From positions 1 to 64,000 of the forward strand of contig NZ_JAKGSG010000044.1 of NCBI RefSeq assembly GCF_021568775.1: a stretch of 64,000 bases of DNA. The letters are read 5' to 3'. Source of the DNA: Antribacter soli. Its GTDB lineage: Bacteria > Actinomycetota > Actinomycetes > Actinomycetales > Cellulomonadaceae. A model generated the notes under the pieces. The model was given only the letters and a program-made list of their open reading frames with translations, was not told the DNA's origin and searched no databases. Position numbers and translations under genes: made by a program. This document shows, piece after piece, positions 8,081-15,681 of this stretch (position 1 is the first letter of the stretch; each line of letters begins with the position of its first letter).

Positions 8081-9478
8081 CTAGTACGTGATGTCGAAGG
8101 TCGCGTCCTGCTTGGCGGTGGTGGACGAGCCGGAGCCCAGGACGTCGATGCGCAGCGCGTACTCGTAGTGGCGGATGTACCGGTCCGGGAAGTTGTACGA
8201 CCGGAACGAGGTCCAGGAGCTGTCCGCCAGTCCCGCGGTGGGGTAGAACGTCGCGTCGGCGCGGAAGGCCGAGGTGCCGTCGTTCGGGTCGAGCCGCAGG
8301 TTGTACGCGTAGTGCCGCAGGTACCTGCCCGGGAAGTTGACGGACTCGAAGGACACCCCGGCGGGGTCGGCCAGTCCGGGGACGATGCGCCACTGCTGGT
8401 CGGCGGTCGGGTCCATGGGGAACGGGTCGATCCGCGCGACGTTGCCCGCGTGCCGCACGTAGCGACCGGGGAAGTTGTACGACTTCAGCCGGTTCCACTC
8501 CGGGGCGCCCCAGCGGTCGACCAGTGCATCACGCTCGGCCGACGTGATCGGGGTGATCGTCACGTGCTTGGCGTTGATCGGCGGGGTGAACGCCCGCTGG
8601 TTCATCACCGACCACGAGTTGCCGTCGACGTTCGTGGTCTGCCAGCCGTAGACCACGGCGTTGGCCGGCGCGAACGAGTCGCCCCACAGCCAGACCGTGC
8701 TGCTCGTGTTCGACCTGACCAGCACCGGAGCCTCGATCGCGTCGCCCTGCCTCAGGCCGCTGCTGATCGTGGTGAAGCTGTTCGAGGCCCCGGTGGTCGA
8801 GCGCGCGACGTACAGACGATTGTCGTTGAGGTTCTTGTAGGACAGGTAGAACGTCGAGCCGTCGACCAGGACGTCGCCGTCCAGGACGTTGAACCCCGGG
8901 TCGAAGAAGACCTGCGGGGTGCCCATGTTCACGAAGTCGGTCGTGTAGTTGACCATCAGCACGTCGCGGGTGCCGTTGTTCGCGGAGTAGATCACCGCGT
9001 ACTGGTTCCGGGACGGCACCCAGAACGCCTCCGGCGCCCACGAGTGCGTCGCCATCGAGTGCAGCTTGACCCGCCGGTAGCCGGTGAAGCTGGTCAGGTT
9101 CGTCGAGTCCCAGACGTGGATGTACTGGTTGTCCTGGTTGAAGACCCGCCCCGTGAGGTCGGTGGCGAGAGCGACGAAGGTGCCGTCCTGCTTGCGCAGG
9201 ATGTACGGGTCGCGCAGGCCCTGTGTCCCGGCGGTCGGGGTGACGACGGGGTTGTTCTGGTTGAGCGGCATCCAGTCCAGGCCGTCGGAACTGACCGCCA
9301 GGTGCAGGGCGTAGCTGTCGCCGGACTGGTCGGGCGACTCCTTGAAGTAGCCCATGACGTAGGCGGAGTAGGTGGCGGCGGCTGCCGGCGGCGCGGTGAG
9401 GCTCACGGCGACGAGCGCGCCGGTGGCGGCCGTGGCCAGTGCGGTGAGCGCCGCGACAAGGCGGTGGCGCAGAGACAT
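8081..9478 (-). CDS. Secreted GH43-type glycosidase with C-terminal AbfB (CBM42) domain
   Basis: The 465-residue protein starts at the ATG at 9478, preceded by an AGAGGGA ribosome-binding site, with a signal peptide ending near PPAAAATYS. The catalytic part is a propeller of GH43-like type (YVMGYFKESPD, GLRDPYILRKQDGTF, HSWAPEAFWVPS). The C-terminus has three AbfB repeats (SYNFPGRYVRH, SVNFPGRYLRH, SYNFPDRYIRH). It would release arabinose units from plant polymers outside the cell. It is first gene of a two-gene operon, with a LacI-type operator about 134 bp upstream of the start codon. Confidence 0.9.
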   Translation of the reverse strand: MSLRHRLVAALTALATAATGALVAVSLTAPPAAAATYSAYVMGYFKESPDQSGDSYALHLAVSSDGLDWMPLNQNNPVVTPTAGTQGLRDPYILRKQDGTFVALATDLTGRVFNQDNQYIHVWDSTNLTSFTGYRRVKLHSMATHSWAPEAFWVPSRNQYAVIYSANNGTRDVLMVNYTTDFVNMGTPQVFFDPGFNVLDGDVLVDGSTFYLSYKNLNDNRLYVARSTTGASNSFTTISSGLRQGDAIEAPVLVRSNTSSTVWLWGDSFAPANAVVYGWQTTNVDGNSWSVMNQRAFTPPINAKHVTITPITSAERDALVDRWGAPEWNRLKSYNFPGRYVRHAGNVARIDPFPMDPTADQQWRIVPGLADPAGVSFESVNFPGRYLRHYAYNLRLDPNDGTSAFRADATFYPTAGLADSSWTSFRSYNFPDRYIRHYEYALRIDVLGSGSSTTAKQDATFDITY

Positions 9479-9611
9479 TGTGGTTCCCTCTGGGGTCGGG
9501 CGGGCCGCGAGCGCGCGACGCATCGGGCAGACGCTCCAACCCGATCTCGGCACTGTGCGTACCCGCGGTCCTTCGGCTGCGATGGCGAAGTGCGGTGCAC
9601 GACGGCGGGGA

Positions 9612-9625
9612 TGTGAACGCTAACA
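9612..9625. promoter_or_regulatory. LacI-type operator upstream of the GH43 operon
   Basis: TGTGAACGCTAACA is a near-palindrome with the central CG of LacI-family operators. It lies just downstream of the predicted minus-strand promoter (9643-9671), a position suited to repression of the GH43 operon. Matching sites occur at 9759, 13888 and 24383. No LacI-family gene is in the window. Confidence 0.6.
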
Positions 9626-9642
9626 ACTCGCCGACGCGCACA

Positions 9643-9671
9643 GTCTGTTGAGGACGGATCGACCTTGTCAA
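9643..9671 (-). promoter_or_regulatory. Predicted promoter of the GH43-AbfB operon
   Basis: On the minus strand a perfect -35 TTGACA (9671 to 9666) is followed after about 18 bp by CAGACT as a weak -10. The operator at 9612-9625 lies immediately downstream. The -10 is the uncertain part. Confidence 0.4.
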
Positions 9672-9744
9672 GAGTCGCTTTGTCCGTCTAGTCCGCTGGG
9701 CTGGATCGAAACGCATCGACTTCCGGACCGTCTTGTCGCAACTC

Positions 9745-9775
9745 TTGACGGTGGCGGATGTTAACGCTCACACTC
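9745..9775 (+). promoter_or_regulatory. Predicted promoter and LacI-type operator facing the broken GH43 gene
   Basis: TTGACG at 9745-9750 could be a -35. The operator TGTTAACGCTCACA at 9759-9772 covers the spacer and -10 region, as in a repressed promoter. It mirrors the divergent promoter at 9671. The gene it once served survives only as a fragment (9795-10330). Confidence 0.45.
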
Positions 9776-9794
9776 GTTTCCGGTTGCAGCCGCT

Positions 9795-10330
9795 GTGCTC
9801 GGTGACCGGCAGGACGCCGATCGCCGAAGTTCCCGTGACAAGTTCTTCCTGATTGCCACCGACCTGCGGATCGCCAACGGCAAGGGCTGGAACGTCGCCC
9901 AGCACGCGGGGAGCACCTCGCTCGTGATCTGGGAGTCCACCGACCTGGTGAACTGGTCCGCACCCCGCCTCGTCGACGTGGCCGGGGCCATCCCCGACGC
10001 CGGCTGCGCCTGGGCGCCCGAGGTGATCTGGGACCCGGCGACCGGCCAGTACATCGTCTACTGGGCAACGATCTCCCCGCGCAACGGCGTCGACAAGGCG
10101 CGCATCTACTACTCGCGCACCACTGACTTCCGGACGTTCTCCGCCCCGGAGCTGTACATCGACCGGCCCGGCACTCAGGGCATCATCGACACCCAGATCC
10201 TCGAGGTCGAGGGCAGTGTCGGCGGGTACAAGTACGTCCGCGCCTCCGGCGACGGACAGATCACGATCGAGGGCAGCAACTCGATCCTCGGCACCTGGAC
10301 CCGGCTGGGCGACCTGTCCGGCATCGGTCT
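9795..10330 (+). pseudogene. Remnant of a GH43 glycosidase gene
   Basis: From about 9838 the translation is clearly GH43: FLIATDLRIANGKGW, LVIWESTDLVNWS, GCAWAPEVIWDP, YIVYWATIS, DTQILEVEG. The signal peptide and the N-terminal blade with the catalytic Asp are missing. Similarity stops abruptly after LGDLSGIGL near 10330, where the frame runs into unrelated sequence until a stop at 10556. Both ends are therefore deleted. The promoter and operator in front (9745-9772) persist, so the loss looks recent. Confidence 0.75.
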
Positions 10331-10711
10331 GACGTGCGTCCACCATTGTGCTGCAGGACGCGCCGGAATCATCAGGAAGTCTGTTATTCCTGCATCATCA
10401 GGAAACCTGTTATTTCAAATGGTGCGGCGATGGGTGGTGGACCAAGGGATACCAATCAGTCCCGGACTCCGGGCCCGAGGAATTCAGCTGCCGCTCGGTG
10501 GCGTGATTTCCCCCGTGCACAAGGACGGGTGCCCCGGTCACCCACGGCGTTCTTGAAGACGCCGACCACTACTTCACCCACCTCGGCCCGGTGCCCGCAG
10601 CGAAGAAGGCCATCGAGCTGACCGCCACCACACCGCGCACTCAGCGCCTGGAGCGGCCTGGCCGCCCACACGAGACCGTGCGAGCGTTCATGGGGTCAGA
10701 CCGTGTGAAGC
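10331..10711. other. Degraded intergenic region with a 21-bp direct repeat
   Basis: This 381-bp stretch between the GH43 remnant and rnpB holds no convincing gene. Two 21-bp copies of ATCATCAGGAA(GT/AC)CTGTTATT lie at 10368-10388 and 10394-10414 in locally AT-richer DNA. A short plus-strand reading (about 10530-10640, VTHGVLEDADHYFTHLG) looks protein-like but cannot be assigned. It is probably the scar of past insertions or deletions next to the rnpB 3' end. Confidence 0.45.
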
Positions 10712-11094
10712 GGACGAGTCGGTCTGTACGCCGGGTTCTGTCCCCGCGCGCGGTTGCCCACGCGCGGGTGACGGTCATCCATCTAGGACGTGCGTTGCCG
10801 CACGTCTCGAGCGGTCTACCCGGGAGCTCGGGCGGGCAGCCCTCGAACGCTCCCTGTCTGACCTTGCTCCAGGTGGGGTTTACCTAGCCGGACCGGTCAC
10901 CCGGCCCGCTGGTGGTCTCTTACACCACCCTTTCACCCTTACCGCTCCCGGTTTCCCGGGAGAGGCGGTCTGCTCTCTGTGGCACTGTCCCGCGGGTCAC
11001 CCCGGGTGGCTGTTGGCCACCACCTTGCCCTGAGGAGCCCGGACGTTCCTCGGCGCTGCTACCAGCGACGCGACCGTCCGACCGACTCGTCCGC
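10712..11094 (-). ncRNA. rnpB: RNase P RNA (bacterial type A)
   Basis: Read on the minus strand, this segment has the conserved RNase P core: GAGGAACGTCCGGGCTCC near the 5' end, GGTAAGGGTGAAAGGGTGG, a GGTAAACCCCACC block and the 3' ACAGAACCCGGCGTACAGACC. The ends GACGAGTCGGTC (about 11092) and GACCGACTCGTC (10712) pair as helix P1. The length of about 380 nt fits type A. A TAGGCT -10 box at 11106-11101 would place the start near 11094. It is the catalytic RNA for tRNA 5' processing. Confidence 0.95.
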
Positions 11095-11203
11095 CCCACC
11101 AGCCTACCGGTTCGGACAGGGGGTCCGAGAGTCGGGTCAGGCCGGACCAGGAGCGGGGAGGGTCCGGGCGGGGGACCGCCGTCGGCCACCGTAAAGTTGG
11201 CGC

Positions 11204-12019
11204 GTGCTCCTGCTCCTGCCGCCCTCCGAGGGCAAGACGCCCGCGCCCGACGGCTCCTCGCCGCTGGATCTCGCGGCCCTCTCGCACCCGGAGCTGACGA
11301 AGCAGCGCCGCGCGATCCTCGCCGAGCTCGCGGCGGTGAGCACCCGGCCCGACGCGACCGCGGTCCTCGGCGTGAGCGACGGCCTCGCCGCCGAGGTCGC
11401 CCGGAACACCGGCCTCGCGCTGGCCCCCGCCGCGCCCGCGGCGCAGGTCTACACGGGCGTCCTGTACGCCGCCGCCGGCCTCGCGTCGCTCGGCCCGGCA
11501 GCGGCAGCCCGCGCGCAGGCGTCCGTCCGCATCTTCTCGGGCCTGTGGGGCACGGTCGCACCTGGGGACCGCATCCCGGCGTACCGCCTGAGCATGGGCG
11601 TCACGCTGCCCGACGTCGGACCCCTCGCCCGGGCGTGGAAGCCCGCCCTGGCGTCGGCCCTCGACGAGCGGTCGGCCGGTGACGTCGTCGTCGACTGCCG
11701 GTCCGCCACCTACGTCGCCGCCTGGCGACCGCCCCGCGGCGCGGACTGGGTGGAGGTCCGCGTGCTGCGGGAGGTGGACGGGAAGCGGTCCGTCGTGTCG
11801 CACAACGCGAAGCACACCCGCGGCGTCCTGGCCGGCCGCCTCCTGCGGGCCACGACCGAGCCCACGACCGGCGAGGACGTGCTCAAGTCGGCGCAGGACC
11901 TGGTCGGCACGGTGGTGCTCACGGAGGTCTCGACGGGCCGGGACCAGACGCTGGTCGAGGCGTCGCTCCTCGACGCCCGCGGCCGCGGTCCGAGGACGCT
12001 GGAGCTCGTGCTCGCCTGA
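11204..12019 (+). CDS. yaaA: YaaA/DUF328 family peroxide-stress protein
   Basis: The 271-residue protein starts MLLLLPPSEGKTPAP, the characteristic YaaA N-terminal motif with SEGK. It continues with VYTGVLYAAAGL, RIFSGLWGTVAPGDRIPAYRLSMG and DCRSATYVAAW. The E. coli homologue limits intracellular free iron under H2O2 stress. The start is GTG. The TGA stop at 12017-12019 coincides with the first base of a dispersed intergenic repeat. Confidence 0.9.
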   Translation: MLLLLPPSEGKTPAPDGSSPLDLAALSHPELTKQRRAILAELAAVSTRPDATAVLGVSDGLAAEVARNTGLALAPAAPAAQVYTGVLYAAAGLASLGPAAAARAQASVRIFSGLWGTVAPGDRIPAYRLSMGVTLPDVGPLARAWKPALASALDERSAGDVVVDCRSATYVAAWRPPRGADWVEVRVLREVDGKRSVVSHNAKHTRGVLAGRLLRATTEPTTGEDVLKSAQDLVGTVVLTEVSTGRDQTLVEASLLDARGRGPRTLELVLA

Positions 12020-12140
12020 GCCGAAGGTGCAGTGGAGGGTGAGGGCCGAGGAACGAGGCCCTCACCCGAAGCGGAACCGCAGGCTCAGGCGATCAACAAC
12101 GCCTTGAGCCGAAGGTGCAGGCGACGAACAACACCGCCTG
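12017..12140. repeat. Dispersed intergenic repeat family B, copy 1
   Basis: The unit 12017-12104 begins TGAGCCGAAGGTGCAG at the yaaA stop codon. It contains the hairpin GGTGAGGGCC...GGCCCTCACC and ends AGCGGAACCGCAGG followed by CAACAACGCC. A second partial unit starts at 12105. A homologous copy starts at the stop codon of the gene ending at 41133. Confidence 0.75.
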
Positions 12141-12152
12141 GGCGTCATAGCG

Positions 12153-12214
12153 CGCCGACCAGGACCTGGGTGTCGAAATCAGCCGTCATTCCGGCACCCA
12201 GGTCCTGGTCGGCG
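12153..12214. terminator. Perfect 20-bp inverted repeat (hairpin) before the MFS gene
   Basis: CGCCGACCAGGACCTGGGTG at 12153-12172 is repeated exactly in inverted orientation at 12195-12214, with a 22-nt loop. It could terminate yaaA transcription or be a small mobile hairpin. There is no T-tract. Confidence 0.55.
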
Positions 12215-12240
12215 GGCCCGCGGACTGGTTGGATGCGCGG

Positions 12241-13488
12241 ATGGACCTGACGACCCTGCGCCCCGCGCGCGCCGCTGTCGCCGCGGCCTTCTTCGCGCAG
12301 GGCTTCGTCTACATCACCCTGACGACGCGGCTGCCCCGGTTCCAGAAGCTCTGGGACCTGGACGAGGTCACCCTGTCGCTCCTGCTGCTCATGATGGTTC
12401 TGCTGGCCGGGCTCGGTTCGGTGGTGACGGAACCGGCCGCCCGGCGCCTCGGGAGCGCGACCACGCTGCGCGTGGGACTGGTCCTGGCCGGCGTGGCGAT
12501 GCCCGTCGTGGTGCTCGCGCCGACGGCGGGCGTGTTCGTCGGCGCTCTTGCGACGTACGGCATCGCCCTCGGCGTGATCGACGCCGCCTCGAACATGCAG
12601 GCCGTCGCCATCGAGCACCGCTACGGCCGGCCGGTCCTGCCATCGACCCACGGCTACTGGACGCTCGGCGGCGTGCTGGCCGCTGCGGTGGCCCTGCTCA
12701 CCGGCGGGCTCCCGCCGGGCACGGGGGCGATCGCCGCGGTCGTGCCGCTCGCGGTCGCGTTCGCGCCGTTCCTGGCCCGGGTGGTCCCGGACGGCACGAC
12801 GGCGGACGCCGCCATGCGCCCCGGCGCCGCCCACCCGGCCACCGACGCCGCCCCGGCCACCGACGCGAAGCCGGCCACCGCCATCGCGACGACGACCGAC
12901 GACGCGACCGGTCCGGCGTCGGCCGGCGTGCCCTGGCGGCCCATCCTCCTGGTGGGGCTGGGTCTCATGGTCTTCTACACGGTCGACACGGCGGCGACGT
13001 CGTGGGGGCCCACGTACCTGGTGCGGTCGTTCGACCTGCCGCTCGGGCTGGTCGCCCTGGCGACGTTCCCGTACCTGGTCGCGACGATGATCGCGCGGCT
13101 GTCGGGCGACCGGCTCGTCATGCGGTTCGGCGTGGTGCCGGTGCTGCGGGCGGGCGCCGTGGTGGCGTTCGCCGCGCTCGTCACGGTCGTGGCGGCGCCC
13201 TCCTGGCCCGTCGCGGTCGCAGGTTTCACCGCGCTCGGCGCGGGCATGGCCGTGGTCGCGCCGCTGAGCTTCTCGGCGGCGGCGCGCATCGCGGGCGGGG
13301 GGCGCGACCGCGTCGACGCGGTGATCGCCCGGTTCAACCAGTTCAACTACGCGGGCGCGCTGGTGGGGTCCGTCGTGACCGGTCTGGTCGGCGCCGACAG
13401 CCTGCGGGTGGGGTTCGCCCTGCCCGCGGTGCTCGTGCTCGCCCTGCTGCCTCTGGCCAGGGCGTTCGCGTCGACTCCGCGCAGTTGA
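12241..13488 (+). CDS. Major facilitator superfamily (MFS) transporter
   Basis: The 415-residue protein has about 12 hydrophobic segments. It carries the FucP/YbjJ-like N-terminal pattern FFAQGFVYITLTTRLPRFQ, a GYWTLGGVL segment and a hydrophilic Ala/Thr/Asp-rich central loop (about 195-230). A second six-TM half starts near ILLVGLGLMVFYTVD. It probably exports or imports a small sugar or metabolite; the substrate is unknown. The ATG at 12241 is chosen over the in-frame TTG at 12229. A strong hairpin lies just upstream. Confidence 0.85.
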   Translation: MDLTTLRPARAAVAAAFFAQGFVYITLTTRLPRFQKLWDLDEVTLSLLLLMMVLLAGLGSVVTEPAARRLGSATTLRVGLVLAGVAMPVVVLAPTAGVFVGALATYGIALGVIDAASNMQAVAIEHRYGRPVLPSTHGYWTLGGVLAAAVALLTGGLPPGTGAIAAVVPLAVAFAPFLARVVPDGTTADAAMRPGAAHPATDAAPATDAKPATAIATTTDDATGPASAGVPWRPILLVGLGLMVFYTVDTAATSWGPTYLVRSFDLPLGLVALATFPYLVATMIARLSGDRLVMRFGVVPVLRAGAVVAFAALVTVVAAPSWPVAVAGFTALGAGMAVVAPLSFSAAARIAGGGRDRVDAVIARFNQFNYAGALVGSVVTGLVGADSLRVGFALPAVLVLALLPLARAFASTPRS

Positions 13489-13593
13489 TCGCTCCTGCGC
13501 GTGGCGCCGGACCGCCTCGGCACGCTAGCGTCGCAGGAATCTCTACAGGCTGCGTGGACGGACCCGCCCGTGGCCACACCTCGAGGAGGCGTC

Positions 13594-13899
13594 GTGCCGG
13601 ACGAGATCCCGCAGGAGTTCCAGATCGACGTCCCCGACGACATGGAGACGGGGGTTCCCGCCGACTTCGCGTCGGTGTGGCACACCCCCACGTCGTTCGT
13701 GCTCGACTTCATCGCGGTGAAGCAGCCGCCGAGCCCCACGACGGACCCGGACACCGGTGAAGTGACCAACGTGGTGGTTCCGGGCAGGGTTGTGTCGCGC
13801 GTTCGGATCCCGCCGCAGCAGGTTTTCGAGCTGGCGAAGGCGCTCACGATGCAGCTGGACGCGTGGGAGAACGAGAGCGGCCGGTCACGTGAGCGTTAA
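13594..13899 (+). CDS. DUF3467 family protein
   Basis: From the GTG at 13594, which has a GAGGAGG ribosome-binding site 4-5 nt upstream, the product is 101 residues. It matches the DUF3467 pattern: VPADFASVWHTPTSFVLDF, a variable middle, and VSRVRIPPQQVFELAKAL near the C-terminus. The function of the family is not known to me. The stop codon lies inside a sequence resembling the LacI-type operators found elsewhere in the window. Confidence 0.8.
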   Translation: MPDEIPQEFQIDVPDDMETGVPADFASVWHTPTSFVLDFIAVKQPPSPTTDPDTGEVTNVVVPGRVVSRVRIPPQQVFELAKALTMQLDAWENESGRSRER

Positions 13900-13901
13900 C
13901 A
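13888..13901. promoter_or_regulatory. Possible LacI-type operator at the end of the DUF3467 gene
   Basis: CGTGAGCGTTAACA differs from the operator at 24383 (TGTGAGCGCTAACA) at two positions. It covers the last codons and TAA stop of the DUF3467 gene and precedes a low-GC leader before the STAS gene. It may be a true site or a chance match. Confidence 0.3.
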
Positions 13902-14123
13902 AATGTCGGATTGCCCGAAAGGCGATAAAGATCGGACAGGTATGAGTCCTGGTATTTGCCTCCCCATACCAGGGAATTTCCTGCAAAGAAACCCCCGGAA
14001 GCCTGTTCCGCTTGCGTTCTTTCCCGTTGTACGCTTCCCGTGATCGACGATGGTGTCGCATCTCCCAAAGCTGCTGGAGGGTCGGGGGGCCTGTAGTTCC
14101 AGCGGGCCGTTACCGGGGAGCAC
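13902..14123. other. Locally low-GC leader of the STAS gene
   Basis: These 222 bases are clearly lower in GC than the flanks. They contain a small hairpin, CCTGGTAT (13948-13955) pairing with ATACCAGG (13966-13973). No gene is visible. A promoter for the STAS gene is expected here, but I cannot place its boxes with confidence. Confidence 0.4.
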
Positions 14124-14525
14124 GTGAGACAGGGGCGATGTGCAGTGAGCTATAACTACCTTGCCGGGGGGCACACCGGGGGCATCGCGCTCGAGGAAAG
14201 ACTCGACGCGAGCGTAGTGACGATGTGGGGCGAGATCGATGTCGCCCTACGAGGCGAGGCTGGTGCCGCCCTCGCCACCGCGTTGGAGCGCAACGTGCCC
14301 GTGGTGATCGACACGTCCAGAGTGACGTTCATCGACTCGACGGGCATCGCGTTCCTTGTACAGCTGTACACGTTCGGCACGCAGGAGGGGCTCAAGGTCC
14401 GCCTCCTCGACCCGCCGACCGTGGTCGGGGACGTGCTGGAGATGCTGGGCGTGGACGAGGTCTTCGCCGAGGGTCACCGGCCGCCCTACCAGGCAGGAGC
14501 CGGCGTCGCGCGCCGTGCCGGCTGA
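14124..14525 (+). CDS. STAS-domain anti-sigma factor antagonist
   Basis: The 133-residue protein carries a SpoIIAA-like STAS domain: VVTMWGEIDVALRGEAGAAL, VPVVIDTSRVTFIDSTGIAFL with the phosphorylatable Ser of DST, and LLDPPTVVGDVLEMLGV. It would act by partner switching with a serine-kinase anti-sigma factor. No such kinase gene is nearby, so the partner is elsewhere. The start is either the GTG at 14124, closely preceded by GGGGAG, or the GTG at 14145 (VSYNYLAGG). Confidence 0.85.
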   Translation: MRQGRCAVSYNYLAGGHTGGIALEERLDASVVTMWGEIDVALRGEAGAALATALERNVPVVIDTSRVTFIDSTGIAFLVQLYTFGTQEGLKVRLLDPPTVVGDVLEMLGVDEVFAEGHRPPYQAGAGVARRAG

Positions 14526-14616
14526 CCCGCCTCTCAGAGACCTTTCCTATCGCGCGACGCCGGCCGCTCGCCCCGAGCGGCCGGCGGCGCTGTGCCGGGA
14601 GTTGCCGGGCCGAGGC

Positions 14617-15375
14617 CTACGCGTCTGCCGCGAGGCTCGCCGCGCCGACGATCCCGGCGGCGTTGCGCAGCTGGGCGGGCACGATCGGCGCGCGCAGGTG
14701 CAGCAGCGGCAGGTACTTCGCGTGGTGCTTGCTGACGCCGCCGCCCACGACGATCAGGTCGGGCGAGAACAGGTTCTCGACAACGCCGAAGTAGCGCTGG
14801 AGCCGCTGTGCCCACGCCTCCCACGACAGGTCCTCGCGCTCACGAGCGGAGTCCGCGGCGCGCGACTCGGCGTCGTGCCCGTCGATCTCCAGGTGCCCCA
14901 GCTCGGTGTTGGGCAGGAGCTCGCCCCCGACGAACAGGGCGCTCCCGATGCCGGTGCCGAGCGTCGCGACGAGGACCACGCCGTCGGCGTCGCGGGCGGC
15001 GCCGTACCGGAGCTCGCCGACGCCGGCCGCGTCGGCGTCGTTGACGGCCACCACGTGGCGCCCCGTCGCGCGGTGCACGAGCGCCGGCAGGTCCACGCCC
15101 GTCCACGACTTGTCGAGGTTGGCGATGAACCGCACGACGCCCCGCTGCATGGGCGCAGGGAACGCGACGCCCACCGGGACGTCCTCGGGCAGGTCGTACC
15201 CCTCGATCAGCTCGGCGAGCACCTCGGCCACGGCCTGGGGCGTGGAGTGCTCCGGCGTCGGGATGCGGGTGCGTTCGCGTGCGAACTGGCCCGTCGCGAG
15301 GTCGACGGGCGCACCCTTGATGCCCGACCCCCCGATGTCGATGCCGAACGCTGTCTGAGTGGTCTGCTGACGCAT
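14617..15375 (-). CDS. ppgK: Polyphosphate glucokinase (ROK family)
   Basis: The 252-residue protein has the ROK/PPGK pattern. FGIDIGGSGIKGAPVDL is the phosphate-binding motif, followed by GVAFPAP, NLDKSWTGVDL, VNDADAAGVGE (catalytic Asp), TLGTGIGSALF and LGHLEIDG. PPGK phosphorylates glucose using polyphosphate or ATP and is typical of actinobacteria. The ATG at 15375 begins just before the conserved core. It is divergent from a small SPOR-like gene. Confidence 0.93.
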   Translation of the reverse strand: MRQQTTQTAFGIDIGGSGIKGAPVDLATGQFARERTRIPTPEHSTPQAVAEVLAELIEGYDLPEDVPVGVAFPAPMQRGVVRFIANLDKSWTGVDLPALVHRATGRHVVAVNDADAAGVGELRYGAARDADGVVLVATLGTGIGSALFVGGELLPNTELGHLEIDGHDAESRAADSAREREDLSWEAWAQRLQRYFGVVENLFSPDLIVVGGGVSKHHAKYLPLLHLRAPIVPAQLRNAAGIVGAASLAADA

Positions 15376-15447
15376 GCCGGGCAAAGCCTCATTTCGGTCG
15401 CGCGTGCCGTCGGGCACGTTCGTCGTGCCTGGTGCAAGGATCGTCTC

Positions 15448-15636
15448 ATGAGCGACGAGCCCCAGTTCTGGTTCAACACGAAGACGGGCGAGGTCGAGGA
15501 AGGCCACCGGTCCTCCTGGACCCACCTCATGGGCCCCTACGCCACCCGCGCCGAGGCGGAGCATGCGCTCGACCGGGCGAAGTCCCGCAACGAGGCGTGG
15601 GAGGACCAGGAGGACGACTGGCGGTCCCGCTCCTGA
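15448..15636 (+). CDS. Small SPOR-like domain protein
   Basis: The 62-residue protein MSDEPQFWFNTKTGEVEEG... continues with LMGPYATRAEAEHALDRA, an SPOR-like motif. It ends in an acidic, Trp-containing tail. Such small proteins are common single-copy genes in actinobacteria and often lie near PPGK or panB; their role is unknown. Length and start at the ATG at 15448 agree with the family. Confidence 0.8.
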   Translation: MSDEPQFWFNTKTGEVEEGHRSSWTHLMGPYATRAEAEHALDRAKSRNEAWEDQEDDWRSRS

Positions 15637-15681
15637 GCGGCTCTGCCACGCCGCGCGGAACCGGGCTCCGCCGTCGGCCCG

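Noticed and set aside
7211-9616. 801-residue open frame on the plus strand
   Set aside because: It is antisense to the two GH43-AbfB genes and has Arg/Gly/Val-rich nonsense composition.
10912-11682. Open frames across the rnpB region and start of yaaA
   Set aside because: The sequence is explained by RNase P RNA structure on the minus strand and by yaaA in another frame.
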